The notes under the pieces: model-generated
Database searches by the model: none
The model's input: only the letters and a program-made list of their open reading frames with translations
What the model was told of the DNA's origin: nothing
NCBI GenBank assembly: GCA_918026815.1
Contig: CAKJVC010000179.1
Location: 1 to 64,000 of the forward strand
DNA: 64,000 nt
From: Chalara sp. BL73
Lineage: Eukaryota > Ascomycota > Leotiomycetes > Helotiales
Reading direction: 5' to 3'
Program-made: the position numbers and the translations under genes
Shown here: positions 47,657-57,117 of the stretch, piece by piece
How the letters are laid out: every line of letters begins with the position of its first letter
Position numbering within the stretch: position 1 is the first letter of the stretch

Positions 47657-49347
47657 ATGGCCTTCAAATCCAATAGCGAGGCTCAAATCAATAATCTGAG
47701 TGCTGCAATTGTCGACGGACGTTGTAGAAACATTCGATACCGCCAGAAACAGCTGCACGCCCTACATGCTACTCTGTCTCAGCACTCAGATTCCGTATGC
47801 AGTGCAATTGAGAGAGATACTTCCCTTGCGAGCCTCGAGGTTGAAACAGTATATTTTTGGACATTGGATGCTGTGCGGCAGAACTACGAGCGCCTTAATC
47901 TGAAGGATGAGCGTAAAGCGGAATTTCTTGTGGCAGAAGGGAAGGATGATATCGATCGTCAGATTGGAATTGGACTAGCTGTTATTCGGCCTGCCGTACA
48001 CACACGTCTCTACTCGATAGTAGCCCCTATTGCGGCAGCAATTGCAGCGGGTAATTGTATCTTGTTAGAAGTGAGTTGCCGCATAAGATCTCTGCATTAG
48101 CTATCTAACCTCCGAATAGGCCGACCCCTCTAACTTTGTCCTCGATTCTGTTTTACAGCCCATTTTCGCTGATGCCTTGGACCAAGACACATTCCAGGTT
48201 AGCATTGATAAGATCGACACCTCAAAGCTTCCTTACCATGTCTTGGTTGACCAGACGGGGTCAAGCAAATTCGACGCTACGAAGTCATACGACTTGTCCT
48301 CATCACCCAAAACCCGCACGATAGCGATAGTGGACAGAACTGCCGATGTTGAGACTGCCGCAAAAGAGATTGTGACTGCTCGTTTCAGCTACCAGGGAAA
48401 TTCGCCTTATGCGCCTGACCTCGTAATCGTCAACGAATTCGTTCATCAGCAGTTCTTCGAGGCTTGCACAACGATTGCTAGTAAATTGTTTGCCAAGAGC
48501 TCTCAGAAGAGCAAGGAGGGTTCAAGTCCATTGAAGGAAGTGAAAAGCACTATCCAAGAAGCGGAGAAGAAAGGGGAACTTATCGCATTTGGATCCGCGG
48601 ACTTCAAAATCATGGATATACAAGACAGGTTCGGAAGCGAGAATTGCTGGCTCACACTTATAATGCTAATACTCTCACAGAACCTCTAAAGTGGCACACA
48701 TGAAAATCTCCGGTACCTATTTGGCTGTACTCTCATGCAGTAGCCTAACAGACGCAATATCTCTTTCAGATGCGGAGTTAATTCCCCATGCATTTCACAA
48801 AGAAAGAAGCTAATGAATCTAGCGCTGTGCTCTCTGCCAGCTATCTCTTCTGCGACCCCGAGACCGCGAAGTTTGTTGGTCAAAATATCAACTGCCACTT
48901 GACATATGTTAACCATATTCCTTTGCACTTACTTCGTATGTCTTTTACCCCTCTCATAAGTTGGGAGTTTAACAATATTCGGTAGTTGGACCCGCTTCTC
49001 CTTTGACGCATCCCATTGCATCTCCACATCGCTACCACAGGAATCTTTTCTCCCTTACGCGCCCACAATTTTCGACGCAGAGCTATAAGAACTCGTCTAT
49101 TTTATCGAAAGCACTCAGAGTCAGTCGGGCTGATGGAAATCCTCAGGCTCAGGAGAAAGAATTGCGTAAATTGGCTTTAGTGCCATTAAAGCCGTTAGAC
49201 CAACCTCCTGGACACGCTATTGGATTTTTCGAACAAGGGATCATAACTGGAGCAACAGTTATTCTATGCACCACTGTTGTTCCTACGGTCATATATGGCG
49301 GGTGGAAAATAATTTCACTCGCACAAACGATTCGGAGTAGAAGATAA
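47657..49347 (+). pseudogene. Aldehyde-dehydrogenase-like protein, Cys-less and frame-broken
   Basis: Exons 47657-48070, 48120-48628, 48681-48935 and 48986-49347 assemble into about 512 residues of the ALDH superfamily (YSIVAPIAAAIAAGNCILLE; IAIVDRTADVETAAKEIV). The segment that should read GQxC is YQGNSPYAPD, with no catalytic Cys, and the ELGG Glu block is missing, so the intact form would already be an inactive member. The C-terminus adds one membrane helix (GIITGATVILCTTVVPTVIY), which suggests a tail anchor. One extra T in the run 48793-48795 shifts the frame between ELIPH and TKKEANESS; without repair the product stops after about 350 residues. The lesion could be an assembly error. Confidence 0.7.
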
Positions 49348-49682
49348 TAGCCACAGTAAATGCTGATTTTGTAAAAGTTTTATGCTTTATATGTAATGGA
49401 GTGAAATGAAATTGTGTTGAGAGTTGGTTCAGTGGCACGAATTATGTATATATAAGTACCTTGGTCATAACTTCTAGAGACAACCAATTAATCAACCGCC
49501 TGATTCTATGCTTTATATTGCCCATTAAATAATCTTTCTTTGATGCCTGAGCGCTAAAAGATTCTGACTGATGAGGCGAGAATCTCTTTCACATGCATGT
49601 TTAGATGAGTTTATAGTGGGATATTGAGACTAATTGAGGGGACAGGTAAGATTTGCGTTTTCGGTATGAGAATGGTATTATA
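49348..49682. other. Convergent 3' spacer
   Basis: 335 bases between the ALDH-like and dioxygenase 3' ends. Nothing recognised. Confidence 0.5.
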
Positions 49683-50641
49683 TCAGACCTCCACCCATTT
49701 TCCTAACGTGAATTGCGAGTTACACATATTTGTAAGCTCCCATGTCTCTGCCCCAAGCTCGCCATACATGCCCACATCATCCCAATCCCCACAAAGACCT
49801 GCCACAAACATTGCACTCATAAAATGATCGTCTGTGGCATGGGCATCACGGTACCCGGGTAACTTCATTAATGCAGTAACTCTTTTCCGAAGAGCCGGCC
49901 CTCCAGTTTTTCCTGGGTTCCCACCCAAGTCGTCCCCAATCAAAGCGTTCTTAAACTCTTGTCTAAAATCCAAGGCCCATTTCTCAGGGGGTGTAGAGAA
50001 GCCGAAGTTATCGCGGTAACGGATCATGGGAGCCCACTGGTTTCGATATAGGTTGTGCACAGCACCGCCGGAGCCGATAAACAGTATCCTTTCTTTGCGC
50101 AGAGATCGGAGGGAGCTGCCCACTTTCATGTGGTAATGCGGATCGTAGCGCGCATTCATGCTTATTATGGTAGTAGGCGGGCATCCGCCAGGGAACATCC
50201 GTATTAGAATAAGGTATGTGTCGTGAATCCAGTCAAACTTATCGTTAACGCTAGCTTTGAAGCCTGCTTTCTGAAGAATGTCGCATACGCGCTTGCTCAT
50301 CGGCAAGTCGGGGTTGAGGTCATATGGCTCGTACACCTCAGGTCTAACGTATGCAACTGGTGATTTTCCCGGCTTTGGGTGACCTGACACTTCGATCGCA
50401 TCACCCAATGCGGCCCAATGCGCTCCCTATTTGAATATATCAGTATCTGTGCATTGCCAAACATGGTTCGAAGGTGTAGGGATATCAAGCATACCATCAT
50501 GATCACATGTTCAATACCATTTGCCAGGGCAGCATCGCCACATGCCTTCCAATAATTTGCAGATTCGGACTCCTCCCCCAGCATCATTGTGGACCCATGG
50601 GAGAAGAAGTGAACCGGCGTCAAACCTTTCTGATTCGCCAT
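49683..50641 (-). CDS. LigB-type extradiol ring-cleavage dioxygenase (DODA-like)
   Basis: Two exons (50641-50495, 50426-49683) encode 296 residues. The LigB fold is marked by VHFFSHGSTMM (metal His near residue 15), the GAHWAALG segment, TIISMNARYDPHYHMKVGSSLR and ILFIGSGGAVHNL. Zn/Fe-dependent members such as 4,5-DOPA dioxygenase open catechol rings next to the hydroxyls. In this cluster it would cleave a catechol made by the FAD monooxygenase, an inference from content. The intron (68 nt) is phase 0 and joins HVIMM to GAHW. Confidence 0.87.
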
Positions 50642-51033
50642 TATCACTTCAGATAGAGGTGAGTAATGATAGAAGCACGATCGCAACGAATAAACTTGTA
50701 AAGAGTGTCGAAAGAGGAGGGAAGAACTAGTTGTGTATGGAATATGGATGGCAAAGATTCATCCAATTTCCCCATACCAGCAGCAGTCTTATTTTCATGC
50801 ACTCCGCCCTTGTCCGTCTTGGTTGCCACCCGCTTGGTGTTGGCAGGGTTCGGTACATCGGTATGTGGGGGAGCACTCCGCTCCGAAGGGTAGCTTCAGG
50901 GATCATTAGAGTTTGATAGAGGTGTGTCGGGTATGCTATTAAGCATTCCGTAAATCTTCTAGGCATTGGCTGCTCCGCCGCAACTCAGTTTGTCGTCCTG
51001 AACTCGTTCTCTTCTCGTCGAAGGGACGCAAAA
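50642..51033. promoter_or_regulatory. Divergent spacer, dioxygenase / small ORF
   Basis: 392 bp between divergent starts. No TCGGCAT heptamer here. Overlapping ORFs on both strands look spurious. Confidence 0.35.
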
Positions 51034-51375
51034 ATGCCTCCCGCGTCAACATCGACCATGGTTCAATCATCAGCCACACAGCTTCAGACTGTCCTTCAAG
51101 ACTACACGATACATCTCACCGGAGCCAGCGAGGAGCAAAAGCAGTCGGTTGCTGCAGAGCAGCAAGTTAAACCGGAACAAGAAGAACGATTACCAGAAAG
51201 CCGGGAGGTGGAATGCCCTTGGCCAAATTGGCCCAACAACTATCGTGACGTTCCAACCTATCGGCCGATTAACAGAAGTCTCGACTTCGATGAGCGACCC
51301 GGGGGGCGACATTTCGCTGAGAGGGCTTTCATCTACACCATGCTTCACGGAGTGTGGTTGAACGCGGTAGGTTGA
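51034..51375 (+). CDS. Small hypothetical protein, 113 residues
   Basis: Starts at an ATG after a typical fungal leader. The polar, Gln/Glu-rich first half is followed by a structured-looking block (PTYRPINRSLDFDE, GGRHFAERAFIYTMLHGVWLN). No family recognised. The frame runs into gtaggt directly after LNA, so a further exon is possible, but the next AG (51401) leads to a stop within a few codons. Confidence 0.45.
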   Translation: MPPASTSTMVQSSATQLQTVLQDYTIHLTGASEEQKQSVAAEQQVKPEQEERLPESREVECPWPNWPNNYRDVPTYRPINRSLDFDERPGGRHFAERAFIYTMLHGVWLNAVG

Positions 51376-52825
51376 CTTCCTACTATCGTAAATTAGCAGG
51401 TACTGATATAGCTATAGAAAGCATCACGAACTTGGAATTACACTGCCGGTCGTCTCAATAAACATCTTTTTCGCTACCCAATTGGTGGAGAGTGGTGAAA
51501 TATATGGAAACCGGTGTATTTTAGGGTCGTTTGAGCGGTGTTTATGGTTTGGTACTCTTGTATATATGAAGGATTGTCGTCCTTTTCATAGTTGGGCTGG
51601 TGTGTTTATGCAGATTTATGGTAATCCAAAACCGATAAGCTTAGCCCTAATTCACGTGAGCCCTTCTCCGGGTCATCAGTATCATATAATGACCTATTGT
51701 TAGTAGATGTTCTGGCGCGAGCAATTACCCATCATTGCAACGCATCACCTACATTGATACAAAAGTGTGCTTACCAACATGTCCACTCCCCGCGAAGGTT
51801 GCCAAGCATCCTTGACGCTTTACAGGATTTCATCACCCGTGATACTAAGAAAGCATGTTGAGGCCATTTCCTGATACGCTTGTAGTATCTTGTTCAGCAC
51901 CATCGACTGGGCACAAGTTGGTCATGTCATTGACAAGAGCGATAATGTTGATCCGCAGTCTTTTGTTAAGCACTGCATGCTGCTTTAGATATCTTGGCAA
52001 CCTCTTCTGTGAATGATATTGGTGGGCTCATTTTTTCTTGAGTGCTTGTGGTTTCTAGTCTATGTGTGAGCGAGCAACATGGCTTGGTTGCCTATGCATC
52101 AGTATTCCACTCGGAGATGCTCAACAACAATGCGAACCACAGGTATAGGTCTCGCAAGAATGGAGACTGGCCCAGTACAATCGTCATTCCACTAGAAATA
52201 GCTGTCCTGGGAATTCCCCAACTGGGAAGTTTTCAAGTTCGAGATGGCTAGTTTCAAAGTCGTTTAAAGTTATAGTTGTCGCTTGAAGACGCAAGTTCTA
52301 CTGTACCGCTGTGGTGAACACCTCCTTTGCCGGAAGTGCACACGCTATGATTCAGTCAGATTACATTGCTCACCATTTCTGCACTTCCACGGACCGTATG
52401 CCAGCATCAGTGTGACTACGTTGCAGGCCTATAGGTACCAGACCATTTTAACAGTTTATCTTGCCCATTATTGGTAGCTAGATAGCGCTACTGACTGGCT
52501 ATGTTGCGCCGCCATAGTCGTGGGTAGACACCTGGCATCTAGTCTTCGTACTTTTTGGTTAGAAAGAGAATTTCAGAGACTTGGGTCAAGCTGGCAAGAT
52601 GTCCGTAGCAGCAACGATTAAAATATAAGCCTCTTTCCAATACCATAGGCTCTGAAGTAGTGAAACTAATATAGCTTGAGCGCCGAGCACATTGATACTA
52701 AATAAACACATTATTTAAGTGTTTTTAAGTGCTTCTGCGAGACTAGAAGCACTATCAACCTGCATAAGGATTGATATTATATATTCTTCAGCACTTTGTA
52801 ATGGGTTTCCTTGCTTACTCTTGGA
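51376..52825. other. Intergenic, no gene seen
   Basis: 1.45 kb with short ORFs of unfamiliar content on the plus strand (51482-51703, 52042-52251, 52283-52477). It separates the dioxygenase from the reductase-RidA gene. Confidence 0.45.
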
Positions 52826-54723
52826 TTAACGAGTATTCAACCGCAAGACCTGCCCGTAGCCTAGTTCCGCCTCAGCTTCAATCTCAACTAAGAATTGTTG
52901 ACCTATTAACCCAGAAACAACCAAGGTGTTCGTGGGCCGAATCCCAACACAGCTAAATGCCCATCCATGTGCCCTAGACACTTCTTCACAATCCTCCTCC
53001 CTTTGTATCATGATTCGAGTGCGGACTACGTCTGATAAATTTCCACCCAAAACTTTCAAAGCATTCGTAATTATGTCCAAAGCAGCTACAGTTTGACTCC
53101 GGGCAGAAGTACCTCCCATAACAGATAATGACGGTATCGGCGAACTGGCTGTTGTTCCTGAGACTCGAATAATCATACCAGTTCGTACCGCGCGGCAGTA
53201 TCCCTGAATTGCATGTTAACACTCGCAATGTCGAGATATATAGGGTCGTTGTATATTTTTTGACTTACAGCTGTAGGTTCCCATGGACTTCCCGATAAAA
53301 ATTCAATTCGTGCCCCTGCGTTTACCGCTTCTGTAATCTCATTTAGCCTTCCAAACTGTTGAGATATATGATGACTCAAATCGCCAGACGCTGTCAGATA
53401 AGGCTCTCTGCGATACTCATCCCCACAGTCCCCTGGTATGTCTGTGAGACTTTCTTGCGCCTTGCTGATAAGAGAATAGTCATCCTCTGTGAGCTTAAAA
53501 GAAAAGACAGACATATTAGTCGCTGTATACGGAATAGACCCCGGCGAGAGCCTATTTCCCACAATAACTGCTTGGACTGGAGCAAGATCTAACACAAATC
53601 TCGTCGCCACCGCGGAAATAGAAACGCGATGCCTTTTTGCAACAGTATCAAGTGCGTATAGAACTCTCTGATACGCATTCCATCCGCCAGCAGCTTTGAT
53701 GAAGCGCAAATATTTCTTCAAACTCCAATTCAACGAATCGAGGTCTTCTGGTTCGGGTTTTCCAAGCCATTTCTCGCTGAGATAGCCGCCGAGAAGAGTC
53801 CCATATGCAAGAACCCCTACATTGTGCGTTGTGCAAACTTTACCCAGTCGCCCTCGGATTAGGCGCCGATCGATGACAGAGCAGGAGACCTGGTTTGTTG
53901 CAATTGTGAATCCAGAGTCGATCAGAAGTTCTGTTAACATGAGTGACGGTTAGCATTAGGTTATCCTTCCGGAGGACTGTTTTCTATGTTAAACTTCACG
54001 AGAGCTATATAGCTGAGGATCTTGAATGGAGATAGCATATGATTAAGTTACCTAGATGAGCAGCATCCGTATTTGTCAGCCCAATATGTAAAATCTTTCC
54101 TTTTGTTTGGAGCTTGTGCAAATGGCTAAGATTATGAATGTAAGTGTTGTCGGAGTAATCCCATGCATGATCTTTGTGTATTTAGCATTTACATTAGCGC
54201 TGTCACATATGTTCACTAACATTGCATTAGCGCAACCTGATCCTGTCCAAGTCTGGACAGGGCAAGATCAACAGCGTTTCTAGCATTTTCAAAACCTGTT
54301 TCTCCATTCTCTGGTGGACACCACTTTGTAAATGCTGTCAGAGGTTTCGCGGATTTCTTGTGATGATATCCAACAACAAGTTCTGTGGACAATTTAGTTG
54401 AGGTTCTATGGTAATGACTTGAATTCGCATGCCAAACTAACCAGCATCTCCATAATGATCTGCCATATCAAAACAATCAAATCCTACTGATATTCTTGCC
54501 ACCGATTAGCATTCTACGAGCTGTCGTTTAGAGAATTACACATGTGAAGCACTTGCAATGAATCCATTGCTTTGGCAGCAGAAGAGATATCAACCTCCTT
54601 GTCGTGCTCGCCAGCAAGTTGCCATAAACCTGAAATCAGCCGAGGAACTTCAAGCGATCCACCAATCAGCGCCTTTTCTACCCTAGGGGAGAATTCACCA
54701 GGGGCGGCCATCCTGGCGGTCAT
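52826..54723 (-). CDS. Aldo-keto reductase fused to RidA (YjgF/YER057c/UK114) domain
   Basis: Six exons (54723-54540, 54486-54442, 54382-54221, 54171-54052, 53930-53269, 53203-52826) give 516 residues. Residues 1-~370 are an aldo-keto reductase barrel with the D/Y/K/H tetrad visible in FDMADHYGDAE, TAFTKW and LMQYHAWD. Residues ~376-516 are a RidA-type trimeric domain: GSPWEPTAGYCRAVRTG, VSGTTASS, VVRTRIMIQ, RPTNTLVVSGLIG and LVEIEAEAE. RidA proteins hydrolyse reactive enamine/imine intermediates. The joining intron (65 nt, gtaagt-cag) is phase 0 inside the conserved RidA start, so the fusion is genuine. A reductase tied to an imine deaminase suggests processing of an amine- or imine-bearing substrate. 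Confidence 0.85.
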
Positions 54724-57117
54724 ATGGAATCGAGAAAGAGAATAGAGCTATAACTTCGATAAATCATGCAACGCAATATGATATAGAAGTCCAAAAGTAG
54801 ATCATGCAACATGCACGGATATTTCTGTAAAGCTAAAGCAACTACATCAAGAGAAATATTTGGCCCAGTCGTAGCGCTTACGATGCACGATAGCTCTCGT
54901 TGCGGCATATCAGTAATCGATCTTGATTATCCACGCTGTCAAGAGTGGGGTTGTCAGATGCGGTGCATGCTAGATTCATGTTGTAGATTGATATTACGGC
55001 AACCATCGAATGTTCCGTCGTATTTGAGAGGCCTGCGTTCTGAACAACCCGGATGCTAAATCAAATTGCTATGCCTCTTGGAATGGTATACCTCTGATGG
55101 AAGAAGCTAAGTTCTTAGCAGAATATGGATACGCTAGATCAACAACACCAATGTACAAGAGGCATAAGTAATGCAACAGGTTGTAGGCATTTCTGGATTG
55201 ACACTACATTGGACGGCTTCAGTCATGACTATTATCCTGCAGAGATATTCCTTGATAAGTCTCTGATTATCACAGTCTATATCAACGGAGATGGTACTTC
55301 CGGGGTTTTACATTGGAGAATGAAGAGAAGAACGCTTGCGGCGGAATGAGCATTCAGATGGTCTACGAAGTTCAATTGTTCATAAATACTCTACCCGGCG
55401 TTTTGAAGATGAGATCACAGATGGAGCTGACCTGCAAAAGAACAAATATTTAGATATCATCCGCAGTGATCAAGAAAGTGATTCTTAGTTCTAAAGTAAA
55501 TAAAAAACTAGAACTGGCCGTTGCGCCTTAGGGATAAGAATCAATACGTATGATGAGTAAGTCTATTCAATTCATTGGATTTCCCCGTGCTCTAGGCCCT
55601 ATGTTGAATCACGTGATCACATAATGGCTGTGCTTCACTGGTTATCATCGCAATGCAAACGAATGTATGCCAGCAGGTAATCAATCGTAGCTGCTAGGGT
55701 CTAACTATGGAACTTGTTATTTGCTTTATCGAAAGAAAAAATCAAAGGTGCTTATATAAGAGTTCTAGAACTGAGCGGTGAAGACATCATGTGGTTAGAG
55801 GCAGGGTTCTTTTTGTTGATGTCTGACATGTAAGGCATATTATCAGGCTTGCAGTCAGCTCTTACATACCCTCAGGCAGCGTGAGGCACAGGATACAAAC
55901 AAAATCAGCACGGAAAAGATCATTATAGGCTATATATCCAGGTAAATCGGGGATTTCAGGAGGAAAGACTTGCATGTAAATTGTGCAAGCAAATGAATGA
56001 TCTGCCGCTCTTGCCGATGCTGGTGGCTTCAAATCTGTCTTGATCTTGTTGACTTTCTATGGTTTTGTTGAGCATCATCCTTGGAACTCATTTTCCTTTA
56101 TTTATAGAAGCGGGGTTCAACATACACCATTTCCAATCGCCCATATCCCACTAGCTGAATAATTGACTTCACTGTACTGCATTGCACTGTTGGCTCCGCA
56201 GATACACGTGATTGAAGTATCTTGGCATACGAATTAAAAGCACCCCCAACCCAGCTCTTCACCTCAGCAAAGGATCAACTCGCTCTGTTCTCAGCTCAAA
56301 AATCAATGCTTGAGAAGGCTAATGCGAATGTGGGAAGACCAGAATTCCTTGTTTCTGATGGTCTTCATAAGTTCCCGGGTGGCACACAGCTCCACGGCGT
56401 CTGACGGAGTGGAGATGCCCCCTGGCTTAGCCTCAGCCGGTGTCATCATAAGGGATCACGAACGTGAGGCGTACCAAACATCTACTACCTTACTGTATGC
56501 GATACACAGTGCTGATCAACACGGTTGACCGCAGGAATCGCTTATGCACTTCTGCACACGGGTTTACGGAGACCGCTCTTTCACCCGCTTGGAACCAACA
56601 GTTGTGGATTTGGCGTGTTTCTCCTCTCCTCTAGGCCGCTTTCATTTTGCGATTACAGCGTCAGCTTGATCGAGGCCCTCCAATACTCAATCATGTCCGC
56701 CCGATGGGACGGTGGCCACTCCTGGGCAGAGAATACGAGCTTTGGTTCTTCGTCCAGACGTCTTGCCAAGTACCGGGTATCGGGCAGAAGTTTGGAAAAC
56801 CGATGCTATTCCCCCGTCGGGCTTTGTCCTTATTAAAATATGCAATTGACAAGTCCCAGTATTACCCCAGGACCCACTCGTGGGGTTGGTGAAGCAAGAA
56901 GGCGTGTGGGGGTTTTGTTGATGAAATTTTCGTGATCCCAGTAACCAAAAAAAACCAGACCGCCAGATTCATTACATAAACCCGCTGGGTCCGCACCGGC
57001 TCGGCAAATTCGTGATGATTCTTCATAACGTCCACAGCTCAGAAGCAGAGAGGACTCAGAACTGCACTCACTGGCTGGGGATTAAAGGGTGTTTCATAAC
57101 AGCGGAAATATCAGATA
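54724..57117. other. Intergenic with one coding-like fragment
   Basis: 2.4 kb without a supportable gene. At 55030-55169 one plus-strand frame reads CVLNNPDAKSNCYASWNGIP then LMEEAKFLAEYGYARSTTPMYKRHK and a stop. It looks like the end of a real protein, but I cannot name the family and find no upstream exons. TCACGTGATCA lies at about 55609. ORFs at 56222-56892 look spurious. Confidence 0.4.

Noticed and set aside
27985..54723. Reading the enzyme block as a secondary-metabolite biosynthetic cluster
   Set aside because: No PKS, NRPS, terpene synthase, DMATS or RiPP precursor was found within the window; tailoring-type enzymes alone fit catabolism at least as well.
56222..56892. Possible small genes upstream of the GH94 gene
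   Set aside because: Short frames overlap one another and have no recognisable content or intron structure.
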